Of a stretch of DNA of 64,000 bases, positions 17,188 through 25,620 are shown in pieces. How positions within the stretch are numbered: position 1 is the first letter of the stretch; the number at the start of each line of letters is the position of its first letter. The DNA is from Thiofilum sp039797965 (lineage in GTDB: Bacteria; Pseudomonadota; Gammaproteobacteria; Thiotrichales; Thiotrichaceae): positions 1-64,000 of the forward strand of contig JBDKGX010000002.1 of the NCBI GenBank assembly GCA_039797965.1, given 5' to 3'. Made by a program: the position numbers and the translations under genes. Below the pieces are notes generated by a model. It searched no databases. It was not told the origin of the DNA and saw nothing but the letters and a program-made list of their open reading frames with translations.

Positions 17188-17568
17188 TTATTTAGCTTTT
17201 AGTAAATCACGAATTTCAGTTAATAATTGTTCTTGAGTAGGACCTGCGGGTGGTGGTACTTCGGTAGGTTTTTTTAGTTTGTTAATGCCTTTAATCACTA
17301 GAAAGAGTACAAAGGCAATGATTAAAAAGTCGACGACAGTTTGTACAAATACGCCGTATTTAACGACCACTTTTCCAGCACTATCTAAGGCAAAAGACAA
17401 ATCAGAAAAATTAACTCCACCAATTAACATACCAATAGGTGGCATAATGACACTATCAACTAAAGCACTAACGATCTTACCAAAAGCAGCCCCAACAATA
17501 ACCCCTACGGCTAAATCAACTACATTGCCTTTCATGGCAAATTCTTTAAATTCGCTTAAAAAACTCAT
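17188..17568 (-). CDS. mscL: Large-conductance mechanosensitive channel MscL
   Basis: Inner-membrane emergency valve opened by membrane tension during hypo-osmotic shock. The 126-residue protein has the amphipathic N-terminal helix (MSFLSEFKEFAMKGN), pore helix TM1 (VVDLAVGVIVGAAFGKIVSALV), a periplasmic loop, TM2 (VVDFLIIAFVLFLVIKGIN) and the charged C-terminal helix (EEL-type bundle, here EQLLTEIRDLLKAK). Length and order match the family. Its closeness to an osmolyte-type amidotransferase gene is suggestive, but the genes are not in one operon. Confidence 0.96.
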   Translation of the reverse strand: MSFLSEFKEFAMKGNVVDLAVGVIVGAAFGKIVSALVDSVIMPPIGMLIGGVNFSDLSFALDSAGKVVVKYGVFVQTVVDFLIIAFVLFLVIKGINKLKKPTEVPPPAGPTQEQLLTEIRDLLKAK

Positions 17569-17900
17569 ACAAGCACTCCGAATAAATAATATTAATTAAA
17601 AAAGTTAGGCGCTGTTAGGCTATTACAAGAGTAGCCTGCGCAACCTTTGTCGAGTATTTACCTATTTTGGTTTGTCAGATTGAGAAATATTTATTAAGAC
17701 TTTAATTGAGTACTAGATTTTTAAATTTTATTTAATTTTAAACCAATAATACCGCAAGCTAGTACTTGATGCTTAGGCTAAAGTACTAGAAATATCATCA
17801 TCCAAACACAGTGTTATTGCGCCATCCGCTCGAATTGCCTATCTTACGCCCTGCATCAATCTGAATGATTTATTTATAGAACTTGAAGGAGTATCTCTAC
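17569..17900. other. Spacer between mscL and sodB
   Basis: Shared upstream region of two divergent genes; no open frame or RNA gene seen. It is AT-rich and contains AGTACT copies near 17708, 17761 and 17781. Promoters for both genes must lie here, but I cannot place them with confidence. Confidence 0.5.
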
Positions 17901-18488
17901 ATGAGCTTTACATTACCTGAATTACCTTATGCTAAAGATGCGTTGGTTCCTCACATGTCTGCTGAGACTTTAGAGTACCATCACGGTAAACATCACAATG
18001 CATATGTCACTAATTTAAACAATCTCATTCCTGGTACTCAGTATGAAAACATGTCTTTAGAAGACATCGTAAAATCTGCTCCAGCAGGTGGGGTGTATAA
18101 TAATGCTGCTCAAATCTGGAATCACACATTCTTCTGGAATTGCTTAAAGCCTAACGGTGGTGGTCAACCCACAGGTGCTTTAGCCGATGCGATTAATAAA
18201 AAATGGGGTTCATTTGACGAGTTCAAAAAAGCCTTCCAAACCTCAGCAGTCGGTAATTTTGGTTCTGGTTGGACTTGGTTAGTGAAAAAAGCTGACGGTT
18301 CAGTCGATATTGTGAACATGGGTGCTGCAGGCACGCCATTAACTACGGGTGACAAAGCGCTGTTGACCGTGGACGTATGGGAACATGCTTATTACATCGA
18401 CTATCGTAATTTACGCCCTAAATTTGTAGAAACATTCCTCAATAGCTTAGCCAACTGGGATTTTGCAGCCGCTAATTATGCTGCTTAA
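17901..18488 (+). CDS. sodB: Superoxide dismutase, Fe type
   Basis: Cytoplasmic enzyme converting superoxide to oxygen and peroxide. The 195-residue product carries the four metal ligands in ETLEYHHGKHH (His27), AAQIWNHTFFWNCL (second His), and VDVWEHAYYIDYRN (Asp and His). The WNHTFFW and FGSGWTWLV contexts are those of FeSOD rather than MnSOD. I start at ATG 17901 with AAGGAG about 10 bases upstream; an upstream in-frame TTG at 17883 is less likely. A clear terminator follows. Confidence 0.95.
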   Translation: MSFTLPELPYAKDALVPHMSAETLEYHHGKHHNAYVTNLNNLIPGTQYENMSLEDIVKSAPAGGVYNNAAQIWNHTFFWNCLKPNGGGQPTGALADAINKKWGSFDEFKKAFQTSAVGNFGSGWTWLVKKADGSVDIVNMGAAGTPLTTGDKALLTVDVWEHAYYIDYRNLRPKFVETFLNSLANWDFAAANYAA

Positions 18489-18512
18489 GACTCAGTACTG
18501 GGGTTTATAGAG

Positions 18513-18540
18513 ATAAAGCCGGACTGTGTTCCGGCTTTAT
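18513..18540 (+). terminator. Terminator after sodB
   Basis: Perfect 11-bp stem ATAAAGCCGGA / TCCGGCTTTAT with a 6-base loop, then TGTTTG. Ends the sodB transcript. Confidence 0.85.
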
Positions 18541-18653
18541 TGTTTGGGGGGAATTGAATATCCGAACAGCTACGGTTTTGCCGGAATTAGCTAATCCTAA
18601 AAAAGCTTAGTTATACTAACCGCCCCAATTAATATCTCTTCGAGTAAAACCCA

Positions 18654-19955
18654 ATGCGTGCTTTTATTTCATACCCTTGGTTTTGTATAGCGTTTTTACT
18701 GTGGAACTCAATAAGCTCCGGTTACGCTCAAGAAATCATTTTCGGGTTTGAAGGGGATGGGGGCGCGATTAGTCGATCTGAAATTATTCGTGGTAACAAG
18801 ACAGGAAATGTGTTGGGTTTTTGCGGGGCATTAGCGGATTATCTGGAAGGTGAGGGGCATAAAGTTATTGCTCAAGAGCTACGTACTGATCAACGACTCG
18901 ATGTTTTTGCAGAAAGTTTGCAAGGTAAAGCAGGGATTGAATGTGGTCCTTTATCCAAAACTCGTGAGCGAGAAAAAGGGCTAAATAAAGCTACTCATTA
19001 TCAAGGGGTGTTTTCAAAAGTCTTTTTAGTCACCAGTACTAAGCTTTTGATTCGTAATTCAAAAATAAACGATTTGTATAATAACCCCCAGCAGGTGCGT
19101 ATTGGTGTGATTGGTAAAGCTGATGGTTCATCCTCGGTGACTAGTGCATTAATTGCCAGCGCTTTGCCCAATACACAGATTCATACAGTCGCGAATCGTA
19201 CAGAGGCTATACAACGTCTGCGTTACGCTAGTAATCATCCAAAGGCTATTGATGCTTACGCTAGTGATGAAGTTATTTTGTATGATATGCGTAGAGACCT
19301 CACGGGTTTACCGGAGGGTTTTACTGTGGAGCCGCCTTTATATGGCTACTCGCGCGAGGAGTATGTACTCGTAGTCTATAACGCTCCTGATTGGGTTGAG
19401 CATTTAAATCAGTGGTTGGATTCTAAAGCAGGTCAACAAGCCCTTACGCTTATTCCAGTGGCACCACAAGAGGTGTTCGCAAGGCGTTTAACGTGGTTGG
19501 CTAGAGGGGATCGATTGGGTTGGTTAAAAGTTATTTGGTATGGCGTTTTAGCCCTATTGGTTTTAAGTATTATGACTCTGATTATATTGTTGCGCCAACG
19601 TAGTCATATTGAGCCTAGTTCTACTCATATACCTTTATATTATTTGCCGAAACCGATAGAAATAGTAGTTGATGAACCTACTACAATATATCATCCTGAA
19701 AGTACTAGTGTGACTATAACCGTTGATACTGTTGAAGAGCGTCAGAGCGTATTAACGGAGCGAGAGAAGGAAGTACTCGTGCTGGTCGTACAAGGATACT
19801 CAAATAAAGAAATCGCACGCCTACTCGATATAAACCACCGCACCATCGAAACCCACCGCAAAAACATCTATACCAAACTAGGTACCTCTAGCCCTCTAGA
19901 TCTAGTTGATTATGTAAAAAAATATAGTTTATTAAAAACTGATCAGAACCATTAA
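18654..19955 (+). CDS. Membrane one-component regulator: SBP3 sensor + LuxR HTH
   Basis: A 433-residue protein of unusual layout. Residues 1-25 form a signal peptide (ending GYAQ), and 27-275 resemble a family 3 solute-binding protein (GFCGALADYLEGEG, IECGPLSKTRERE, VRIGVIGKADGSSSV, AYASDEVIL, PPLYGYSREEYVLVV). A single transmembrane helix lies at about 292-313, and 366-427 are a LuxR-type helix-turn-helix (LTEREKEVLVLVVQGYSNKE, RTIETHRKNIYTKLG). This predicts a periplasmic amino-acid-like ligand sensor wired straight to a cytoplasmic DNA-binding domain, without kinase or receiver. It lies between sodB and argD, is alone in its unit, and its targets are unknown. Confidence 0.85.
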   Translation: MRAFISYPWFCIAFLLWNSISSGYAQEIIFGFEGDGGAISRSEIIRGNKTGNVLGFCGALADYLEGEGHKVIAQELRTDQRLDVFAESLQGKAGIECGPLSKTREREKGLNKATHYQGVFSKVFLVTSTKLLIRNSKINDLYNNPQQVRIGVIGKADGSSSVTSALIASALPNTQIHTVANRTEAIQRLRYASNHPKAIDAYASDEVILYDMRRDLTGLPEGFTVEPPLYGYSREEYVLVVYNAPDWVEHLNQWLDSKAGQQALTLIPVAPQEVFARRLTWLARGDRLGWLKVIWYGVLALLVLSIMTLIILLRQRSHIEPSSTHIPLYYLPKPIEIVVDEPTTIYHPESTSVTITVDTVEERQSVLTEREKEVLVLVVQGYSNKEIARLLDINHRTIETHRKNIYTKLGTSSPLDLVDYVKKYSLLKTDQNH

Positions 19956-19978
19956 TCCTAACTACTCACTATAAAAGT

Positions 19979-20001
19979 GCATCCTAACCTTAATAGGATG
20001 C
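19979..20001 (+). terminator. Terminator-like hairpin after the LuxR-type gene
   Basis: Stem GCATCCT / AGGATGC, extended by an outer AGTGC/GCACT pairing; followed by AT-rich DNA. Confidence 0.5.
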
Positions 20002-20064
20002 TAATCGGCACTAAATTTTATAGTTATCCGGTAATAAACCCTTGACAAACCTCTATTTTGCTGA

Positions 20065-20093
20065 TTGACAGTTGTTTTGGATTCCAGTAGGAT
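20065..20093 (+). promoter_or_regulatory. Putative sigma-70 promoter of argD
   Basis: TTGACA at 20065-20070, a 17-bp spacer, and TAGGAT at 20088-20093. Transcription would begin near 20100, just before the palindrome at 20108. Confidence 0.45.
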
Positions 20094-20107
20094 GACTCCT
20101 TTACTGC

Positions 20108-20131
20108 AAGGCAGCCAAGCTTGGCTGCCTT
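20108..20131 (+). promoter_or_regulatory. Perfect 24-bp palindrome in argD leader
   Basis: Arms AAGGCAGCCAAG and its reverse complement meet without a spacer at an AAGCTT centre, and TTTGCTGTTTC follows. It falls between the putative promoter and the argD ribosome site, so in RNA it would form a strong hairpin close to the 5' end. Possible roles are early termination/attenuation, mRNA protection, or a protein-binding site. Confidence 0.5.
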
Positions 20132-20163
20132 TGCTGTTTCTGGAGGTCATACGGAGGTTAGCC

Positions 20164-21330
20164 GTGACAAGTAATGCTTTAATGCCAACTTATGCTCGTT
20201 TGCCTGTTACCTTTGTTAAAGGTGAAGGCGCTGTGTTATGGGATACGGACGGTAAGTCCTATTTAGATGCTGTTGCAGGGGTAGCAGTATGTAATCTTGG
20301 CCATGCACGACGAGAAGTGGCTGAAGCCATTTGTGACCAAGCGCATATCTTAGTACATACTTCGAATCTTTATAATATTGCTAATCAAGCGGCCTTAGGC
20401 GAAAAGCTTTGTGCTCTATCCGGTATGGAGCAAGTTTTCGTAGCAAACTCTGGAGCTGAAGCTAATGAAGCAGCAATTAAATTAGCTCGTCTTTATGGTA
20501 ATCAAAAAGGTATTAGTGTTCCCACCATCGTGGTGATGAGCAATGCCTTTCATGGTCGTACCCTAGCAACAGTAACTGCCACCGGCAATCCTAAAGCTCA
20601 AGCGGGCTTTGGTCCTTTAGTGGAAGGTTTTATTCGAGTTGAGTATGGCAATGCTGATGCAGTTGCAGCACTAGATAATCCTAATATTGTGGCAGTGCTC
20701 GTAGAGCCTGTACAAGGTGAGGGGGGAGTACGTATACCTGATGCTGAGTACTTGCCTCGTTTACGTCAATTGTGTGATGAGCGCGGTTGGTTACTCATGT
20801 TGGATGAAATTCAAGCGGGGCTATGTCGTACAGGTACTTGGTTTGCTTTCCAGCATACTACAATTAAGCCAGACGTAATGACTCTTGCTAAAGCACTAGG
20901 TAACGGCATGCCGATTGGCGCGTGTTTAGTCGCGGGTAAAGCTACTGGGTTATTTGGTTATGGTAATCATGGTAGTACCTTTGGTGGTAATCCATTAGCG
21001 TGTCGTGCCGCATTGGCAGTACTTGAGGTCATGGAGCGTGAGCAACTAGGTCAACGTGCCACAGAAATGGGCGAGTACTTAGTCAAAGGTTTCAAAACCC
21101 AATTGGCTAATGTTAAAAGCGTCAAAGAAGTACGTGGTAAGGGTTTAATGATCGGTATTGAGCTAGAGCGTGATTGTGGTGATTTAGTGAAACAAGCACT
21201 CGCTCAAGGATTGTTGATCAACGTTACAGCGGGCAATGTTATCCGTTTGTTGCCACCTCTAGTGATTTCAACGTCGCAAGCTGACCAAATAATAACAACC
21301 GTCACGGAACTCGTAAAAGCGTTTGCCTAA
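20164..21330 (+). CDS. argD: Acetylornithine aminotransferase
   Basis: PLP-dependent transamination of N-acetylglutamate semialdehyde to N-acetylornithine in arginine synthesis. The 388-residue protein has GVAVCNLGHA, ANSGAEANEAAIKLAR, NAFHGRTLATVTATG, LVEPVQGEGG, LMLDEIQAGLCRTG and the PLP-lysine region TLAKALGNGMPIGA. I start at GTG 20164, which has ACGGAGG 7 bases upstream; the upstream in-frame ATG at 20095 would add 33 residues translated from the leader palindrome. First gene of argD-argF-xthA. Confidence 0.95.
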   Translation: MTSNALMPTYARLPVTFVKGEGAVLWDTDGKSYLDAVAGVAVCNLGHARREVAEAICDQAHILVHTSNLYNIANQAALGEKLCALSGMEQVFVANSGAEANEAAIKLARLYGNQKGISVPTIVVMSNAFHGRTLATVTATGNPKAQAGFGPLVEGFIRVEYGNADAVAALDNPNIVAVLVEPVQGEGGVRIPDAEYLPRLRQLCDERGWLLMLDEIQAGLCRTGTWFAFQHTTIKPDVMTLAKALGNGMPIGACLVAGKATGLFGYGNHGSTFGGNPLACRAALAVLEVMEREQLGQRATEMGEYLVKGFKTQLANVKSVKEVRGKGLMIGIELERDCGDLVKQALAQGLLINVTAGNVIRLLPPLVISTSQADQIITTVTELVKAFA

Positions 21331-21393
21331 CAAATGCTTGACCCCTAAGCGCTAGGCTCTTGTAGAGCTTAGCAGCTGGAGAGGAAGTACAAA

Positions 21394-22323
21394 ATGAAAC
21401 CAATTAGACATTTTTTGTCGCTCAATGATTTTTCCTTAGCCGAACTCAATTATGTCATTTCTCGCGCCATTGACATGAAAGCCTCCACTAAGCGCGGTCA
21501 CTATGAAACGCCCTTAAAACATAAAACTTTGGCAATGATTTTTGAAAAAGCCTCCACGCGCACCCGTGTTTCATTTGAAGCAGGAATGACGCAGTTAGGG
21601 GGGCATGCTATGTTTTTATCGCCTCAGGACACGCAATTGGGTCGTGGTGAGCCGATTGAAGATTCTGCACGTGTCATTTCCCGTATGGTGGATGTGGTGA
21701 TGATTCGTACCTTTGAGCAAAGTAAGGTGGAGCTTTTTGCCCAATACTCACGAGTACCTGTGATTAATGCACTAACGGACGAGTATCATCCTTGCCAATT
21801 GCTGGCTGATTTAATGACATGGCGTGAGCAGCGCGGTAATCCACACAGTAAAAAAGTAGCTTGGGTGGGGGATGGCAATAATATGTGCCATTCGTGGATG
21901 GATGCTGCACGAATTTTTGATTTTCACTTAAATATTGCTTGCCCACAGGGCTATATGCCCGATGCTCAAGTACTAGAGCGTAATCAAGCCTTTGTAACAG
22001 TCTGTGCGACCCCTAATGAAGCGATGCAAGGGGTGGATGTTGTGGTAACTGATACATGGGCTAGTATGGGGCAAGAGCATGAGAAAAAAGCGCGTGAAGT
22101 GGCGTTTGCTGATTATCAAGTGACGGATGAGCTGATGGTTTTAGCTCATAAAGATGCTATTTTTATGCATTGTTTACCTGCGTATCGTGGTTCGGAGGTA
22201 GCAGCCTCTGTCATTGATGGTCCGCAAAGTGTGGTTTGGGATGAGGCTGAAAATCGCCTGCATGTGCAAAAAGCCTTGCTTGAAGTACTCGTGTGTGGAT
22301 TTCCTGAGCGAGCCAAGGAGTAA
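21394..22323 (+). CDS. argF: Ornithine carbamoyltransferase
   Basis: Makes citrulline from ornithine and carbamoyl phosphate. The 309-residue protein has the carbamoyl phosphate motif STRTR in KASTRTRVSFE, HPCQLLADL, the ornithine loop WASMGQE, and the catalytic HCLPAYRG. ATG 21394 follows AGAGGAAG. It sits 63 bp after argD, behind a short hairpin around 21350, and 3 bp before xthA, so the three genes are probably one transcript. Confidence 0.96.
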   Translation: MKPIRHFLSLNDFSLAELNYVISRAIDMKASTKRGHYETPLKHKTLAMIFEKASTRTRVSFEAGMTQLGGHAMFLSPQDTQLGRGEPIEDSARVISRMVDVVMIRTFEQSKVELFAQYSRVPVINALTDEYHPCQLLADLMTWREQRGNPHSKKVAWVGDGNNMCHSWMDAARIFDFHLNIACPQGYMPDAQVLERNQAFVTVCATPNEAMQGVDVVVTDTWASMGQEHEKKAREVAFADYQVTDELMVLAHKDAIFMHCLPAYRGSEVAASVIDGPQSVVWDEAENRLHVQKALLEVLVCGFPERAKE

Positions 22324-22326
22324 GGC

Positions 22327-23100
22327 ATGCTGCGCGTGGTGTCCTTTAATGCTAATGGTATTCGCTCAGCCGCTACGAAAGGCTTTTTTACATGGATGCA
22401 AGCTAATAATATTGATGTGGTGTGTATCCAAGAAACCAAAGCACAAGAGCATCAGCTTCAAGGCAATGCGCAGTTTTATCCTGAGGGTTATTATTGTTAC
22501 TACCATGATGCTGAGAAAAAAGGTTATAGCGGTGTAGCCATTTACAGCCGCCAAAAACCAGACGAGGTGATCATAGGTTTAGGCGATGCTACTTATGATA
22601 GTGAAGGGCGTTATATCGAGGCGCGGTTTGGCGATCTCAGTATTGCGTCACTTTATCTTCCTTCTGGCACTTCAGGTGAAGAACGCCAAGCGTTTAAGTA
22701 TCAAATGATGGAGTACTTTACTCCCCGCTTAGCTCAGATGGTACAAAGTACTCGTCATTATATTATCTGTGGCGACTGGAATATTGCTCATAAACCGATT
22801 GATTTGAAAAATTGGAAAACTAACCAAAAAACTACCGGATTTTTACCCGAAGAGCGAGCATGGCTTGATCAGGTATTTGGTGAGGTGGGGATGGTAGATG
22901 CTTTTCGTGAAGTTAATCCAGCAGCTGACCAATATACCTGGTGGTCAAATCGGGCTAATGCTTGGGCAAATAATGTAGGCTGGCGGATTGATTATCAGAT
23001 CATTACCCAATATTTGCGGGATAAAGTACTGGCAGCTTCCATTTATCGTGATGAGCGTTTTTCTGATCATGCACCTTTAATCATTGACTACGATTTATAA
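22327..23100 (+). CDS. xthA: Exodeoxyribonuclease III
   Basis: AP endonuclease and 3'-5' exonuclease in base excision repair. The 257-residue protein has the family signature: MLRVVSFNANGIRSA at the N-terminus, VVCIQETKAQEHQ (metal-binding Glu), YLPSGTSGEERQ, ICGDWNIAHKPIDLKNW, and RIDYQI with the C-terminal SDHAPLIIDYDL (catalytic Asp-His). The start lies 3 bp after the argF stop and its AAGGAG is inside the end of argF, indicating coupled expression. Confidence 0.95.
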   Translation: MLRVVSFNANGIRSAATKGFFTWMQANNIDVVCIQETKAQEHQLQGNAQFYPEGYYCYYHDAEKKGYSGVAIYSRQKPDEVIIGLGDATYDSEGRYIEARFGDLSIASLYLPSGTSGEERQAFKYQMMEYFTPRLAQMVQSTRHYIICGDWNIAHKPIDLKNWKTNQKTTGFLPEERAWLDQVFGEVGMVDAFREVNPAADQYTWWSNRANAWANNVGWRIDYQIITQYLRDKVLAASIYRDERFSDHAPLIIDYDL

Positions 23101-23201
23101 AAATTCAGCGTTAAGTACAGGTAGTCTAAGATTAGAGACAGTTTACTGAAGTACTCAAAGTACTTATTTGTCTATTTTACTTTTATTAGGGCTAAGTATT
23201 T

Positions 23202-24761
23202 ATGGCTGCTTCACTCGATCTCAATAAAACAGATGATCAGGCTCAAGCCTTACCTTGGTATCAAGCCTTGCAAAACCCGCAAGTACTCGTAATGTTATTT
23301 TTGGGGTTTGCAGCAGGTATTCCCTTGTTGTTGATTTTTTCATCTTTATCGTTGTGGTTAGGTGAGGCGGGAGTGGAGCGTAAAGCCGTAACCTTTTTCA
23401 GTTGGGCTGCTCTGGGCTATTCCTTTAAGTTTGTGTGGGCGCCATTGGTAGATCGCTTACCTGTACCTTATTTAACTAAAGCCATGGGTAGGCGGCGCTC
23501 GTGGTTATTGTTATCCCAAGTACTTATTATTGTTGCTATTGTGCTCATGGCTAGTGTTGATCCATCACTGGGGCAATCGCATTTGGTGATGATGGCATGG
23601 GCGGCAGTATTACTGGGGTTTGCATCCGCTACACAAGACATTGTGATCGATGCGTATCGTATTGAAGCGGCTGAGGTACGTATTCAGGCGATGATGTCAT
23701 CTACTTATATTGCAGGCTATCGGATTGGTATGGTTGTCGCGGGAGCGGGAGCATTATGGATCGCAGCAAGCTTGGGTTCAAAGAAAGGGGCTTATCTTTA
23801 TAGCGCATGGCAGTGGACTTATTTAGCGATGGCTATGGTTATGCTGATTGGAGTAGCAACTACTCTCATTATTAAAGAGCCTATGCCCAAAAAGATTCAG
23901 AATCAGACCACTTATACGGCTATGGATTATGTGCGTTTAGTAATTGTTTTTGCGAGTGCAGTCGTTGGATTTGTTGCGGCGTTTTTTATATTGGATAGTC
24001 TTTTTACGAGTTTGACGGCGTGGGTAGGTGGTAGCCCTCTAGCGAGTTTCCTAGTGGAAACCTTGCGGTTTTGTAGCGCTATAGTGGTGGCAGTATTGAT
24101 TGGTTGGGCTTGTATTAAAGTCGGGTTCGTCAATAAACAATTAGCACTGGAATCATGGGTGGCTCCGATTCAAGAGTTTTTTAAGCGGTATGGCATAAAA
24201 ACAGCATTATTGTTATTAGCATTAATCGGCTTATATCGGATAAGTGACATCGTAGCGGGCGTTAGTTCCAATGTGTTTTATCAGGATTTAGGGTTTTCAA
24301 AAGAAGATATTGCCTTTGCTGTCAAAACGTTTGGGGTCATTATTTCCATCGTAGGCGGCTTTTTAGGTGGAATTTTTGCTACAGGACTGGGGGTAATGCC
24401 TAGTTTGTTTTTAGGGGCTGTATTGGCATCCGCTTCTAATTTGGTATTTGTGTGGTTAGCGAGTTCAGGTAAAGATTTAGTAGTGATGTATACCGCCGTT
24501 GCAGCCGATAATTTAGCGGCGGGGTTTGCGAGTGCAGCATTTGTGGCGTTTTTGTCAGCTTTGACTAATGTATCGTTTACAGCAGTTCAGTATGCCATTT
24601 TTAGTTCGCTGATGACTTTAATCCCTAAAGTGATGGGCGGGTACTCTGGGACGATTGTGGATGCTATGGGCTATCAGTGGTTCTTTTCGTTTACGGCAAT
24701 CATTGGCGTGCCCGTGTTGATATTAATTTTACTGATACAGCGCTATGTAAAAGTCGATTGA
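23202..24761 (+). CDS. ampG: AmpG-family muropeptide permease
   Basis: Inner-membrane major facilitator transporter that imports anhydromuropeptides for peptidoglycan recycling. The 519-residue protein has 12-14 predicted helices and the AmpG hallmarks FLGFAAGIPLLLIFSSLSLWL, FVWAPLVDRLPVPY, MGRRRSWLL and SATQDIVIDAYRIE. No ampC or other beta-lactamase gene is nearby, so a recycling role is most likely. ATG 23202 has only a weak ribosome site. Confidence 0.9.
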   Translation: MAASLDLNKTDDQAQALPWYQALQNPQVLVMLFLGFAAGIPLLLIFSSLSLWLGEAGVERKAVTFFSWAALGYSFKFVWAPLVDRLPVPYLTKAMGRRRSWLLLSQVLIIVAIVLMASVDPSLGQSHLVMMAWAAVLLGFASATQDIVIDAYRIEAAEVRIQAMMSSTYIAGYRIGMVVAGAGALWIAASLGSKKGAYLYSAWQWTYLAMAMVMLIGVATTLIIKEPMPKKIQNQTTYTAMDYVRLVIVFASAVVGFVAAFFILDSLFTSLTAWVGGSPLASFLVETLRFCSAIVVAVLIGWACIKVGFVNKQLALESWVAPIQEFFKRYGIKTALLLLALIGLYRISDIVAGVSSNVFYQDLGFSKEDIAFAVKTFGVIISIVGGFLGGIFATGLGVMPSLFLGAVLASASNLVFVWLASSGKDLVVMYTAVAADNLAAGFASAAFVAFLSALTNVSFTAVQYAIFSSLMTLIPKVMGGYSGTIVDAMGYQWFFSFTAIIGVPVLILILLIQRYVKVD

Positions 24762-24949
24762 TTGCATTTATTCAGCTAGCACAAAGGAAGTTGTTTTAGC
24801 TATCCGTTGGTCGACTTGTGGTTAAAATTGTCTGATAAGCTGTTAATTATTGCCGCCGAAAGTCAGTTAATCATTTTATTTTATACAGGCATTTGCTAAG
24901 CTTCTGAAGGTCAGACGAACAAATCTAAATCTCATCATTGGGAGTAATA

Positions 24950-25531
24950 ATGAAAATTAATAAGTTCCTGAGCGCTGCAAGTATTCTGTTTGGTGGTTTA
25001 TTGAGCGCTGTATCAACCACTGCTATGGCGGATCAAGTGTTGGAGTATAGTATTAAAATGGCTGCAGATAAGGAAACTTATCAAGTGGTTATGCGCCCTA
25101 CTGCTACCCCTTCTCCTGATATTAGCTTGACAGGTCAGGTGACGCTACGTGTTCCTCATGCTGCTAGTTTTCAAGCAGGTACAGTAACCTCTACCGTAGA
25201 GGGTGCTGATTGGATTGAAGCTTCGCGCGTAGATGCACCTGTTGAAAATGCTAATTATGATTACATTTCTTTCTCATTCGTAGGTTTACGTGCCAACAGC
25301 GCGCATAACTACCAATGGAAAGCTAATGAGGAAAAAGTTATTTTCTCATTCAAAGCTAATAAGGGTTGTGTGAGCGGCATTGAGCTAATGCCACAAGATG
25401 ATCCATTCAATGTGACGAATAACTCTGCTAACACTAATCCCGGTAATCAATTTACTAACTTAGGTTGGGGTGGTGTAGGCGAAAATAACTATAAAGGCAA
25501 TTACGGTACAGCCATTACCTGTCCAAATTAA
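24950..25531 (+). CDS. Secreted single-domain protein, first of three paralogues
   Basis: A 193-residue exported protein: signal peptide (MKINKFLSAASILFGGLLSA, cleavage after TAMA) and then one copy of the domain shared with the next two genes. Its marks are VMRPTATPSPD, SLTGQVTLRVPHA, a DYISFSF strand, QWKANEE, two cysteines, and the closing DPFNV and NPGNQFTNLGWG motifs. I do not know a name for this domain. ATG 24950 follows GGGAG; a TTG at 24938 is less likely. It has no calcium repeats or anchor, so it may be a soluble partner or a minimal version of the larger proteins. Confidence 0.8.
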   Translation: MKINKFLSAASILFGGLLSAVSTTAMADQVLEYSIKMAADKETYQVVMRPTATPSPDISLTGQVTLRVPHAASFQAGTVTSTVEGADWIEASRVDAPVENANYDYISFSFVGLRANSAHNYQWKANEEKVIFSFKANKGCVSGIELMPQDDPFNVTNNSANTNPGNQFTNLGWGGVGENNYKGNYGTAITCPN

Positions 25532-25620
25532 TACTTCTCAAGTAGTTGAGGTAGTAGTTTCATCCCTATTGCCTCATCTAACTGACTGATAATGATAAAA
25601 AATATGAGAGAGTCTTAAGA

